Part shown: positions 8,730-19,800 of the stretch, one piece after another
Numbering within the stretch: the first letter of the stretch is position 1
How the letters are laid out: every line of letters begins with the position of its first letter
From: Blautia luti
Lineage (GTDB): Bacteria > Bacillota > Clostridia > Lachnospirales > Lachnospiraceae
Direction of reading: 5' to 3'
DNA: 64,000 nucleotides
Assembly: GCF_033096465.1 (NCBI RefSeq)
Contig: NZ_AP028156.1
Span: 1,136,501-1,200,500, forward strand
Translations under genes and position numbers: made by a program
The notes under the pieces: generated by a model
What the model was told of the DNA's origin: nothing
What the model saw: the letters and a program-made list of their open reading frames with translations, nothing else
The model's database searches: none

Positions 8730-9779
8730 ATGGGAAACGAAACAGATAAAAACAAAGTACGTCTCACACAGTTGGCCAGCGCAGCCGGATGCGGTGCAAA
8801 GATCGGTCCGAAAGTTCTGGCACAGGTAGTGGGCAAACTTCCGAAATTTACAGATCCGATGCTTCTGGTAGGCCCGGAGACATCAGACGATGCAGCAGTA
8901 TACAAGATCAATGATGAACTGGCGATGATCCACACCGTAGACTTCTTCCCGCCGGTAGTAGATGACCCGTACATGTACGGCCAGATCGCAGCAGCCAATG
9001 CACTGAGCGATGTCTACGCAATGGGTGGCGTTCCGAAACTGGCATTAAATGTGGTAGCATTTCCGAACTGCCTTGGTCCGGAAGTGCTGGAACAGATCCT
9101 GCGTGGCGGAGCAGACAAAGTCATGGAAGCCGGAGCAGTCCTTGCAGGGGGACATACCATCAATGACAAAGAACCGAAATACGGTCTCTGCGTAACAGGT
9201 TACGTACATCCGGATAAAATGTGGAAGAACTACGGTGCCGAAGCAGGTGATACTCTTATCCTCACCAAACCGTTGGGATGCGGAATTCTCAACACTGCCA
9301 TCAAGGCAGAGATGGCAACTCAGGAAGAAATCGGGAGAGTTCAGAAGATCATGGCGAAGCTGAACAAATATGCAGCAGAGATCGCATCCAGATATACGAT
9401 CCACAGCTGCACAGATGTAACCGGCTTCAGCCTTGCAGGACACAGTCTGGAAATGGCAAGAGGCAGCCATAAGACTCTGGTGATTCAGTCTGAGAAACTT
9501 CCGATCATTGAGGGAGTAAAAGAATACGCACAGATGGGCCTGATTCCAGAGGGTGCATACAGAAACCGTGATTTTGCAGGCAGTGAAGTGCGAAGCGGGA
9601 TCAAAGAACTCTGGATGGAGGATCTGGTATTTGACCCGCAGACATCTGGCGGACTTTTGCTCGCAGTTCCGGCGGAAGAAGCAGATGCTCTCGCCGAAGA
9701 GCTTTCTGGCATGGATATCTTTGGCGGCATTATTGGATATGTGACAGAGCCACAGGATAAGGCAGTTGTTTTTGAGTAG
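8730..9779 (+). CDS. selD: selenide, water dikinase (selenophosphate synthetase)
   Basis: The 349-residue protein aligns by eye with SelD throughout. The glycine-rich catalytic loop AAGCGAK carries Cys21, followed by DDAAVY, LAGGHTI, TDVTGFSLAGH and FDPQTSGGLL. It makes selenophosphate from selenide and ATP for selenocysteine or selenouridine. Cys21 is an ordinary TGC codon; some relatives have selenocysteine there. The second cysteine of the E. coli GCGCK motif is alanine here, a common variant. The start at ATG 8730 is preceded by CAGGGTG; an upstream TTG at 8703 is in frame but unsupported. Confidence 0.95.
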   Translation: MGNETDKNKVRLTQLASAAGCGAKIGPKVLAQVVGKLPKFTDPMLLVGPETSDDAAVYKINDELAMIHTVDFFPPVVDDPYMYGQIAAANALSDVYAMGGVPKLALNVVAFPNCLGPEVLEQILRGGADKVMEAGAVLAGGHTINDKEPKYGLCVTGYVHPDKMWKNYGAEAGDTLILTKPLGCGILNTAIKAEMATQEEIGRVQKIMAKLNKYAAEIASRYTIHSCTDVTGFSLAGHSLEMARGSHKTLVIQSEKLPIIEGVKEYAQMGLIPEGAYRNRDFAGSEVRSGIKELWMEDLVFDPQTSGGLLLAVPAEEADALAEELSGMDIFGGIIGYVTEPQDKAVVFE

Positions 9780-9896
9780 TTCAGAATTGAGCAGATAACT
9801 ACAAAGCTAAAGAAACTAAACTAAAAAATCTTCGGATATAATTGTGCATAATTACAAATCTGTATAAAAAATTCTGGAATTGTTTGACGATTTCAG

Positions 9897-9925
9897 TTGT
9901 TAAACAGTTATCAAAATGATATAAT
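9897..9925 (+). promoter_or_regulatory. promoter for the FNT gene and topB
   Basis: TTGTTA (9897-9902), a 17-base spacer and TATAAT (9920-9925), followed 34 bases later by the start codon with a GGAGGTG ribosome binding site. Confidence 0.6.
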
Positions 9926-9958
9926 GTTCTCAATAAAATACATTGCGGAGGTGTAGTT

Positions 9959-10714
9959 ATGAATTACGAAGATGTACAGAAAGTGTCAAACGCGGCGAAA
10001 GCCAAGAGTAACCTGGTAAACACTAACTTTTTCAAGTACTTTATCCGTGCGGTCATGGCAGGCTTTTTCATTGATATGGCCATGATCTACAGTAATGTAG
10101 TTGGAAACGTTTTCTCCAAGACCATGCCTGAATGGGGAAAATTCCTGGGAGCTTTAGTGTTCTCCATCGCAGTTCTTCTGATCAGCTTCGTAGGCGGCGA
10201 ACTTTTTACCGGAAACAATATGGTAATGGCGTTCGGAGCCTTTGACAAGCAGGTAAGCTGGAAAGAAGCAGGCAAGGTATGGGGCGTAAGCTACCTTGGG
10301 AACTTTGTCGGATGTTTCATCATGGCATTGCTTTTTGCATGGGCAGGAGCATCCGGAACTGCGGATTATTTTGCAGGATTTATCGGAAACAAGCTGAGTA
10401 TTCCACTTGGACAGATGTTTTTCAGAGCAGTGCTCTGTAATTTCTTTGTCTGCCTCGGTGTACTCTGCGGAATGAAATTAAAGAGTGATGCAGGAAGATT
10501 TCTGATGATCACCATGTGTATCTCAGGATTCGTTGTAAGTGGATTTGAGCACTGCATCGCAAACATGGGAATCTTTGTTACCGCATATTGCCTGGTACCT
10601 GGATTATCCATCGGAGCCATGATCAAAAGCATGGTAGTAGTAACATTAGGAAATATGGTGGGCGGTGCCCTGTTGCTGGCATGGCCGCTCAGAAAGATGA
10701 GTGCAGATAAATAA
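9959..10714 (+). CDS. formate/nitrite transporter (FNT) family channel
   Basis: The 251-residue protein has six hydrophobic segments. FNT landmarks include GGELFTGNN, WGVSYLGNFVG and SGFEHCIANM, the last holding the conserved pore histidine. These pentameric channels move formate, nitrite or hydrosulfide across the membrane. In a fermenting anaerobe formate is the likely cargo, but nearby selD and a downstream cysteine desulfidase leave hydrosulfide open; the sequence alone does not decide. The topB ATG starts two bases after this stop, so the genes are almost certainly co-transcribed. Confidence 0.9.
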   Translation: MNYEDVQKVSNAAKAKSNLVNTNFFKYFIRAVMAGFFIDMAMIYSNVVGNVFSKTMPEWGKFLGALVFSIAVLLISFVGGELFTGNNMVMAFGAFDKQVSWKEAGKVWGVSYLGNFVGCFIMALLFAWAGASGTADYFAGFIGNKLSIPLGQMFFRAVLCNFFVCLGVLCGMKLKSDAGRFLMITMCISGFVVSGFEHCIANMGIFVTAYCLVPGLSIGAMIKSMVVVTLGNMVGGALLLAWPLRKMSADK

Positions 10715-10715
10715 T

Positions 10716-12887
10716 ATGTCAAAAGCTTTATACATAGCCGAAAAGCCCAGTGTGGCACAGGAATTCGCGAAAGCTTTGAAGATCAACGGACAAAGACGGG
10801 ATGGCTACCTGGAATCTCAGGACAGCGTGGTGACCTGGTGTGTAGGACATCTGGTCACCATGAGCTACCCGGAAAAATATGATATCAAATATAAAAGGTG
10901 GAGTTTAGATACCCTGCCTTTTTTGCCGCGCGAATTTAAATATGAAGTGATACCCGGCGTTCAGAAGCAGTTCGAGATTGTAAAAGGACTGCTCAATCGA
11001 GAGGATGTGGACACGATTTATGTGTGTACCGACTCCGGACGCGAGGGAGAATATATTTACCGCCTGGTCGCACAGATGGCAGGCGTTCATGGAAAAAAAG
11101 AAAAGAGAGTCTGGATCGACTCCCAAACAGAAGAAGAAATCATGCGAGGAATCAGAGAGGCAAAGGATCTGTCATCTTATGATAATCTTTCTGCTTCAGC
11201 CTATCTTCGGGCGAAAGAAGACTATCTCATGGGAATCAATTTTTCCCGTGTACTGACCCTGCGTTATGGAAACAGTGTGTCGAATTATTTAAATACGAAG
11301 TATCAGGCTATTTCCGTAGGACGAGTCATGACCTGTGTACTTGGAATGGTAGTGCGAAGAGAACGCGAGATCCGTGCCTTTGTGAAAACTCCGTTTTACC
11401 GTGTGCTCAGCAGCATTGCCCTTGAGGGAGAAAACTTTGAGGGGGAATGGAGAGCTGTGGAAGGCAGCAGATATTTCCAGACTCCTTATCTGTATAAAGA
11501 GAACGGATTTAAAGAGAAAGCATATGCAGAGAAACTGATCCAGGAATTATCTGTAAATCAGCCTCTGCAATGTACCGTAGATAAAGTAGAGCGAAAGAAA
11601 GAAAATAAGAATCCGCCATTACTGTTTAACCTGGCAGAACTTCAGAATGTCTGTTCCAAGCTGTTCAAGATCAGCCCGGATGAGACATTAAAGATCGTAC
11701 AGGAACTGTATGAGAAGAAACTGGTCACTTATCCGAGAACAGATGCCCGTGTGTTATCAACTGCGGCAGCAAAGGAGATTTATAAAAATATCTCTGGACT
11801 GCGTAATTATGAGCATACAGCAGAGATTGCACAGCACATTATCGAACAGGGCAATTACAAAAATCTGGCGAAGACCCGATATGTCAACGATAAGCAGATC
11901 ACCGACCACTATGCCATCGTACCAACCGGTCAGGGATTAAATGCATTAAAGAGTGTCTCTCTTACCGCACAGCGCGTATATGAGACCATCGTCAGAAGAT
12001 TTATATGTATTTTCTATCCGCCTGCCGTATATCAGAAGGTCAGCCTTGTGACAAAGATCCAGAATGAGAGTTTCTTTTCCTCATTTAAAGTACTGCTGGA
12101 GGAAGGCTATCTGAAAGTTGCCACAAACTCTTTTGCAAAGCGAAAGGCAGCAGATGCCATGAGTGGTGGAAACAGAACCGGCACAGCAGGAAATACCGGA
12201 AACGAAGAAGATGATCCAGACAATGGAAAGAACCGCTCAGACAATTCCTCAGAAGATATGGCATGCGATACCAGACTTCTGGCTGCATTGCAGAACCTGA
12301 AAAAAGGTGATATACTTTCTGTGGACAGCCTGAGTATCAAAGAAGGCGAGACATCACCGCCGAAACGCTATAATTCCGGTTCCATGATCCTGGCAATGGA
12401 GAATGCCGGACAGCTGATCGAGGACGAAGAACTCCGTGCTCAGATCAAGAGCTGCGGAATCGGCACCAGCGCTACCAGGGCAGAGATCCTTAAGAAGCTG
12501 TTTAACATCAAATATCTGGCATTGAACAAGAAAACACAGGTGATCACCCCGACCCTTCTGGGAGAGATGATCTTTGATGTGGTAAACTGTTCCATCAGAC
12601 AGCTTCTGAACCCGGAACTGACCGCAAGCTGGGAAAAAGGACTCAATTATGTGGCAGAGGGCAGTATTACAGAACAGGAATATATGGACAAGCTGGAGCA
12701 TTTTGTACGGCTTCGTACCAAACAGGTAGAGGATAGTAACATCCAGCCATACCTGAGACAGTTCTTTGATGCAGCAGCAGTCAACTATAAAGATGCAGCT
12801 GCGAAATCCGGAACGAAAACATCAGGCAGAACAACGTCCGGAACAGGCCGGTCACGTACCTACAAGAAACCGATCGCCCAAAAGTAG
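10716..12887 (+). CDS. topB: DNA topoisomerase III
   Basis: The 723-residue type IA topoisomerase has a TOPRIM start (YIAEKPSVAQEFAKAL), the DSGREGEYIYR acidic motif and the active-site tyrosine in LVTYPRTDARV (Tyr339). The C terminus is a low-complexity Gly/Thr/Ser/Arg tail (TKTSGRTTSGTGRSRTYKK) that may bind nucleic acid. It relaxes and decatenates single-stranded DNA. It starts 2 bases after the FNT stop. An in-frame GTG at 10701 overlaps the FNT gene and is less likely. The 3' third (from 12303) is duplicated at 25.6 kb as a broken copy. Confidence 0.95.
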   Translation: MSKALYIAEKPSVAQEFAKALKINGQRRDGYLESQDSVVTWCVGHLVTMSYPEKYDIKYKRWSLDTLPFLPREFKYEVIPGVQKQFEIVKGLLNREDVDTIYVCTDSGREGEYIYRLVAQMAGVHGKKEKRVWIDSQTEEEIMRGIREAKDLSSYDNLSASAYLRAKEDYLMGINFSRVLTLRYGNSVSNYLNTKYQAISVGRVMTCVLGMVVRREREIRAFVKTPFYRVLSSIALEGENFEGEWRAVEGSRYFQTPYLYKENGFKEKAYAEKLIQELSVNQPLQCTVDKVERKKENKNPPLLFNLAELQNVCSKLFKISPDETLKIVQELYEKKLVTYPRTDARVLSTAAAKEIYKNISGLRNYEHTAEIAQHIIEQGNYKNLAKTRYVNDKQITDHYAIVPTGQGLNALKSVSLTAQRVYETIVRRFICIFYPPAVYQKVSLVTKIQNESFFSSFKVLLEEGYLKVATNSFAKRKAADAMSGGNRTGTAGNTGNEEDDPDNGKNRSDNSSEDMACDTRLLAALQNLKKGDILSVDSLSIKEGETSPPKRYNSGSMILAMENAGQLIEDEELRAQIKSCGIGTSATRAEILKKLFNIKYLALNKKTQVITPTLLGEMIFDVVNCSIRQLLNPELTASWEKGLNYVAEGSITEQEYMDKLEHFVRLRTKQVEDSNIQPYLRQFFDAAAVNYKDAAAKSGTKTSGRTTSGTGRSRTYKKPIAQK

Positions 12888-13610
12888 TATGCATTTATGG
12901 AAGAAAAATGTCATCATGGCGAGAGAAGAGAGGAAAATATTATGTTAAAAGATTTTACAATTGCAAATCTTCTGGATCTGAACGAAACAATCGCAAAAGA
13001 TTTATTCGAAGGAAAAACTTATCCATGGGAAGTGTTACCGGAAATCGGTGATTTCATCCTGAAACTCGGTCAGACCTTAAGTGAAGAAGAATATGATCAC
13101 CCGTCAGAAGATGTATGGATTGCAAAGAGCGCCAAAGTAGCACCAACAGCCTGCATCAACGGCCCGGTTATTATCGGCAAAGAAGCAGAAGTACGCCACT
13201 GCGCATTTATCCGCGGTAAAGCAATCGTAGGAGAGGGTGCAGTAGTAGGAAATTCCACAGAACTGAAAAACGCCGTACTCTTTAACAAAGTGCAGGTTCC
13301 ACATTACAACTATGTAGGTGATGCAGTCCTTGGCTACAAATCCCACATGGGCGCAGGCTCCATCTGCTCCAACGTAAAATCCGACAAAAAACTGGTAGTG
13401 GTAAAAGACGGTGACGAAAAGATCGAAACAGGTCTGAAGAAATTCGGCGCAATGCTGGGCGATAACGTAGAAGTAGGATGCGGTTCCGTATTAAATCCGG
13501 GAACTGTTATCGGACGCTGCTGCAACGTTTACCCACTTTCCTCAGTAAGAGGCTGTGTACCGGCAAATCACATCTACAAATCAAGAACAGAAGTTGTAGA
13601 GAAACAGTAA
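12303..13610 (+). repeat. direct repeat copy A (topB 3' end plus beta-helix gene)
   Basis: This 1.3-kb stretch recurs in the same orientation at 25566-26882. Bases 12645-12864 match 25909-26128 without a single difference over 220 bases. Upstream of that tract the copies differ at roughly 10 per cent of positions, nearly all at third codon positions, and the beta-helix genes show similar synonymous drift. Copy A is intact on both genes. Confidence 0.95.
12942..13610 (+). CDS. left-handed beta-helix (hexapeptide-repeat) acyl/nucleotidyltransferase-like protein, copy 1
   Basis: The 222-residue protein has an N-terminal helical stretch and then a run of hexapeptide turns (PVIIGKEAEVRHCAFIRG, KAIVGEGAVVGN, GAMLGDNVEVGCGSVLNPG) forming a left-handed beta helix. 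Proteins like this are often annotated as UDP-N-acetylglucosamine pyrophosphorylase because they resemble the GlmU acyltransferase half, but the GlmU pyrophosphorylase domain is absent. The substrate is unknown; a sugar-nucleotide acyltransferase role is possible. The start at 12942 has AGAGGAAA upstream. A near-identical paralog is at 26214. Confidence 0.8.
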   Translation: MLKDFTIANLLDLNETIAKDLFEGKTYPWEVLPEIGDFILKLGQTLSEEEYDHPSEDVWIAKSAKVAPTACINGPVIIGKEAEVRHCAFIRGKAIVGEGAVVGNSTELKNAVLFNKVQVPHYNYVGDAVLGYKSHMGAGSICSNVKSDKKLVVVKDGDEKIETGLKKFGAMLGDNVEVGCGSVLNPGTVIGRCCNVYPLSSVRGCVPANHIYKSRTEVVEKQ

Positions 13611-13656
13611 ATCAGCTGAAAATAGAATTGAAAATAACAGAATAGAAAATGGATAT

Positions 13657-13686
13657 GCCGTCAGTGTTTTGCTGGCGGCTTTTTTC
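13657..13686 (+). terminator. terminator after beta-helix gene copy 1
   Basis: GCCGTCAG (13657-13664) pairs with CTGGCGGC (13672-13679), and seven T residues follow. Confidence 0.8.
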
Positions 13687-13729
13687 GTATTTTCAAATTT
13701 AAATAACTGGTTAAAATATACAAATCATA

Positions 13730-13758
13730 TTGAAAAAAACAAATTCTGTTTATATAAT
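13730..13758 (+). promoter_or_regulatory. strong sigma-A promoter of the giant surface protein gene
   Basis: TTGAAA (13730-13735), an exact 17-base spacer and TATAAT (13753-13758). Transcription should begin near 13765, which is also an in-frame ATG. The translation start is therefore more likely the ATG at 13813. Confidence 0.8.
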
Positions 13759-13812
13759 TTGTTTATGAAAAAGAACCGAGCTGGAAATGCTCAGAAAGGA
13801 AAAAGAAAAAGT

Positions 13813-16800
13813 ATGAGGAAGAAGAAACTGGCTAAAAAGGTCACGGCAGTTATACTTGCTGCAATCATGAGTCTGCAGAGTACGGCGGCTTATGCAGCAG
13901 AATTCGGTGAAATATTTTCATCCGGTGAGGAGAGCAAAGAAGAGGAATCTTTTGACAGCGGAAGTGTGTCAGAAGATACATCTCAGGAGACTGAGGTGGA
14001 TGAGTTTTCTTCAGGAGAAGAAACGGAGTGGACGGATGGCACGACGGACGACAGTGCCGAAGAGAACACGGAGGGAGATACTGTACAGAAAGCAGCAGTA
14101 TCAGCAGGAGATTTTACATATGAAGAACTAAATGGAAGTTATATAGGAATCACATCTTATAAAGGAGAAGAAACGGAAGTAGTGATCCCCTCTGAAATAG
14201 ACGGTTTCACAGTTCAGAAAATTTCAGACCGGGCATTTGCAGGTTCCTCTGTAAAAAAGGTTCAGATCCCGGATACAGTGACTGTGATCGGGAATAGTGC
14301 GTTTCGCAATTCTTCGATTGAGTCCATAACTATTCCCAACAGGGTAACTTCTATAGAAAATGCTGCATTCATGGAATGCACTTCTATGACAACTGTGACA
14401 TTTGGAAATAGTTTAAAAAGCTTAGGAGAATATGTGTTTTATGGATGTACTGGCCTGACAGAACTGCAGCTGCCTGACAGTCTGAAAAGCTATGGGTACC
14501 GAACATTTGCGAACTGCAGCAATCTGGAGAAGATTAATTATCCGGTATCTCTCGTCAGTGGAGCAGACAATGCGTTCCAGGATGATACGAAACTGACAGA
14601 GATTACAGTGCCGGAAGGGGTAAGTATACTGGCATCGGGAGCGTTCCAGAATGCATCCTGTCTGAAAAAGATTACACTTCCGGCAGGACTTATAAAGATT
14701 GGAAATGCTGCGTTTCAGGGTTGCAGCGGTCTGACGGAAATCAGTATTCCGGACAGTGTGACAGAGATTGGAGAATATGCTTTTCATGGCTGTACCGGGA
14801 TAAAAGAACTGAAACTTCCAGACAACCTGAACAGTTATGGCTATTGTGCATTTGCGGACTGCAGCAATCTGGAGAAGATCAATTATCCGATATCTCTCAT
14901 CAGCGGAGCAACTGATGCGTTTCGGGATGATGTGAAACTGACAGAGATCGCAGTGCCTGAGGGTGTGGAAACGCTGGCACCGGGAGCATTTCAGAATGCA
15001 GGATATCTGAGAAAGATCACTCTTCCGGAAGGGCTTATAAAGGTTGGTAATGCAGCATTTCAAAATTGCAGAAATCTGCGGGAAATCAGTATTCCGGACA
15101 GTGTAACAGAGATTGGAGATTACGCATTCTCCGGATGTAATGCTTTGAGAGAGGCAGTATTTCCGCAGACATTGACTACGATTGGACAAAGGGCATTTGC
15201 AGACTGTACAGCCCTGGCAAAAATCAGTTATCCTGCAGGAGTTGTTAATGCAGGTTCTGAAATTTTTTCCAATTGCAGCAGCCTGGTACGTGTGGAAATC
15301 CCGGAAGGTGTAACAGCTGTTCCTGACCGGATGTTTGAAAATGCGGGATATCTGGAAGAAATTATGCTGCCTTCCACATTACAGACGATTGGAAGTTTTT
15401 CATTTGGGGGCTGTCGTTCCCTGGACCGCATTACATTGCCTTCATCTGTGACCAGTGTTGGATACAGGGCATTTCAGAACTGTGAGAATCTGAAGAAGAT
15501 ATGGATCGGGTCAAAGATGACCAGCATGAATGAAAGTTTTTACAATTGTGATAAAAATAGTCTGGTGATCTATGGAGAAAAATCTTCTTATGCAGAAGAA
15601 TGGGCAAAGAACAATGGATTTTCTTTTATGGCAGGTGCCATAGACCAGGATGATGCAGAACTTCAGGGCTGCGTAAAAGATGAAAAAGGCCGGGGCATCG
15701 ATAATGTTCTTGTGATGATCTATGATAAAGCAGGACAGAGAACAGAAGGAAAGATTTATACAGATGCGGACGGCAGATGGAAATATGCGAAAGCAGTTCC
15801 AGGAAAAAAATACAGGATTTATTTCCAGCATGAATTATATAGGTTTGAGAATTCCTATGTGGAATGTACAGTGGGAAATTCATCACAGACTGTAGATATG
15901 ACAGGAACCAGAATCTATGAGAATGAAGAAGCAGATGGAGCTGAAAACTTTACATATGATGTGATCGACGGGAATGATATACGGATCACGGCCTATAAGG
16001 GAAACGGAAATAAAGTTGTGATCCCGGAAGAGATTGATGGATATATTGTTAAGGAACTTGGAAATTCTGTTTTTGAAAATAATCAGAGCCTGAAAGAAAT
16101 TGTGCTGCCTTCTGGCATGGAAAAATTAGGAACAGCAGTGTTTAGAAATTGTAAAATGCTTACCACTGTAAGATTCAATGCAGCGCTAAAAGAAATTGGA
16201 AATGCGTCTTTCCAGGGATGTACTGCAATGAGCAGAATAGATTTTCCGATACAGTTAAACAGGATTGGAGAATATGCATTTTATGGATGTACCGGTCTGA
16301 CAGAACTGCAGCTGCCTGACAGTCTGGCCAGTTATGAATACAGGGCATTTGCAGATTGCAGTAATCTGGAGAAGATCAATTATCCTATTTCACTTACCAG
16401 CGGGGCATTCGGAGCATTTCAGAATGATACGAAACTGACAGAGATCACAGTACCGGAAGGTGTGAAGACACTGGCGCCGGGAGCGTTCCAGAATGCATCC
16501 TGTCTGAAAAAGATCACTCTTCCGGCAGGACTGACGAAGATAGGAAATGCGGCATTTCAGGGTTGCACCGGTCTGACAGAAATAGATATTCCGGACAGTG
16601 TGACGGAAATCGGAGAATATGCTTTTCAGGATTGCAGAAAGGTGAAGAAACTGATACTGCCGGATGGCTTGAAACGTTATGGCTATCGTGCATTTTCCGA
16701 TTGTGAACTTCTGGAAAGTATCAATTACCCGCTGAAACTGGAAGAGGGAGGAGCAAATGCATTCCAGAATGATAAAACACTGTCAGAGATCATAATACCG

Positions 16801-19800
16801 GATGGTACAGAAATAATTGCAGCTCACGCATTTGATGGAGCGTCCTATCTGCAGAATGTGCAGCTGCCTGGCAGCCTGAAAGAAATAAAAAATGCAGCAT
16901 TTCAGAACTGTACTGCTCTGCGGCAAATCCATATTCCTGATGGGGTAGTTTCTCTGGGAGAATATGTATTTAATGGCTGTAGTGCGCTAAAAGAAGTGCA
17001 GCTGCCAGACAGTGTGACATCTATGGGATATCGTACATTTTCCAATTGTACAGCACTTAAAAAGATTCATTATCCGGCAGGGCTCATTCAGTCCGGATCC
17101 AGATGTTTTGAAAACTGTACCAGCCTCAAAAGTATGGAAGTACCCGAAGGGGTAATGGTTCTTCCTGATCGTATATTTGACAGTGCCGCTTATCTTACAG
17201 ATATCAGTCTTCCTTCTACGTTGACTACTATAGGGCAATTTGCATTTACAGGCTGCAGTGCACTGGAAAGGCTCATCCTGCCGGATTCCGTTACTTCTGT
17301 TAAATATCGTGCATTTGAGAACTGCACCAGCCTGACGAAGATATGGATTGGCAGAAATGTAAAAGAAATTTCAGATGGATTCAGAAACTGTGATAAAAAC
17401 AAGCTGACTATTTACGGAGAAGCAAACACTTATGCTCAGCAGTGGGCAGAGGAAAACGGCTTCAATTTCGTGGCACAGAGGCTGGATTCTGAGGATGCTC
17501 TGATCTATGGAAAAGTAACAGATCAGACAGGAAAAGGAGTCGAAAAGGTCTTTATATCTATATATAACAAAGATGAGAGAAAAACAGAAACTCAGATATA
17601 TACAGACAGTGATGGAAAATGGAACTATAACAAAGCTGTAAAAGGCAGAAATTACAGAATCTATTTCTGGCATGAGGAATACCAGTTCCAGGTTGCCTAT
17701 ATAGACAGTACTGCAGATGGATCTGCTATTAATATTACAGGAACTCCAAATTACGAAAAGGGACAGGAAAATCCGCAGGAAGATTTTGAGTACAGCAAAA
17801 TAAACGGAAATGATATCCGGATTACGAAATTTAAGGGAACCGGAAGTAAAGTAGTGATTCCTGCACAGATAGAAGGATACACAGTAAAAGAACTTGGAAA
17901 CTCTGTGTTTGCGAACAATCAGGAGCTGAAAGAGATCATTCTGCCGTCAGAACTGACCACAATAGGTGCGGCAGCTTTTAAAAACTGTACAATTCTTACT
18001 ACTGTAAGGCTGGGTGCGAATACAGAATATATTGGGAATGAAGCATTCAGAGGATGTACGTCCATGAAAGAAATACAATTACCGATTCAACTGAAAGGAA
18101 TCGGAGAGTATGCTTTTTATGAATGTACCGGTCTGACAGAGCTACATTTGCCTGACACCCTGAATTACTATAATTATCGTGCATTTGCGAAATGCGCAAA
18201 TCTGAAGAAAATCAATTATCCGTTATCTCTGAACAGTGGAGCTGATAATGCATTTGAAGAAGACAGAAATCTGACAGAAATAACTGTTCCGGAAGGTGTG
18301 GAAACTCTGGCATCTCATGCATTCCACGGTGCATCTTACCTGCAGAAAGTTGCACTTCCGAACAGTCTGCTGGTAATCGGAAATGCAGCATTTGATGGGT
18401 GTAGTGGAATTAGTCAGATACAGATTCCGGAGCATGTAACATCTATTGGAGAATATGCCTTCTATGGATGTACCAGCATAAAAGAACTGGCACTTCCGGA
18501 TGGACTGGAAAGTTATGGATACCGGGCATTTGCTGGATGCGCTGCACTGGAAAAGATCAATTATCCGAAATCCCTGACTTCCGGAGCTGATAATGCATTT
18601 CAGGGAGATAAAAATCTGACAGAAATAATTGTTCCAGAAGGAGTGGAAACTCTGGCACCTCATGTATTTCACAGTGCGTCCTGTCTTCAGAATATAAAAC
18701 TTCCGGACAGTCTGAAAACTATTGGAAATGCAGCATTTGAAGGCTGCAGTGGAATTACACAGATTAATATCCCGGATCAGGTGGCTTCTGTGGGAGAGTA
18801 TGCATTTGCAGGGTGCACAGGTCTGAAGGAGATGATTCTTCCGGACAGTGTGGAAAATATCGGTTATCGTGCGTTCGCAGACTGTACAGAGCTGACCTCA
18901 TGCAGTTATCCTATGAATCTTAAAATGGCAGGTAGCGATATTTGGAGCAATAACAGAAAATTGAAAAAGATTGTGATTCCGGAAGGGGTAACGAAGATTC
19001 CGGACAGAACTTTCCAGAATGCGTCATACTTAAGATATGTGATTTTGCCGGCTACATTAAAGACTATTGGAACTGCGGCATTTGAAGGATGCAAAGGTCT
19101 TCCGGAAATTGAACTGAACAGTGGCCTGACCCAGATCGGAGAATATTCCTTTGCAGACTGTGACGGACTGATCACTGTGAAGATACCGGAAACAGTTACG
19201 CAGATCGGCTACCGTGCATTCGCACAATGCAGAAACCTGGTATATGTGTCTGCTCTGGGAAACGGTCTGACAGAGCTGAAAAATCAGGCTTTTGACAGTG
19301 ACGCTTCTTTGAACCGGATCGATATTCCGGAAAGTACAGTTACAATTGAAGATCATGTATTCGATGGATGCAGCAATGTGGTGATCTATTGTAAAAGCAC
19401 AGCCTATGCAGCAGAATATGCAATAAAACACAACATTCCTGTATATATTACAGATGGGGACAATAAAGATGGAAAAGTACTGAATACAGAGAAATCCTAT
19501 TACACTACCAATACCATGGGAAGCAGCGGGTATGTAGATCTGATCGCGTCCTATGAACTGAAAGAAGAGGTAAAAGAAAAGGTATCGAAAATGCAGTTGC
19601 AGTTCGTAATACCGTCTGATATGACTCTTCTGGAACAGACTATTATGGTCGGAGGAAAGAGGTGTACAGATTATACTTTCGGAAACAGTATTCTGTCTGT
19701 TCCTGTAAAAGAAGCAGCGCAGACAGTAAGATTTTCTTTAAATCCAAGCAAGTCCAGAAATCTGTTTACTCTGGCGAAACTTTCTTATACTTACGAAGGT

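Noticed and set aside
8730..9779. Selenocysteine codon in selD
   Set aside because: The catalytic position is TGC (Cys21) and no in-frame TGA interrupts the gene.
13669..13812. Upstream start codons of the giant surface protein
   Set aside because: 13669 lies in the previous terminator and 13765 coincides with the predicted transcription start; 13813 begins a proper signal peptide.
14422..19431. Several long reverse-strand ORFs opposite the giant gene
   Set aside because: They are shadows of the repetitive LRR coding sequence, Cys/Ser/Ile-rich with no start signals.
14115..19450. Regular repeats that could suggest a CRISPR array
   Set aside because: The repeats are in frame, degenerate, about 69 bases long and encode LRR_5 units; there are no unique spacers between identical repeats and no cas genes.
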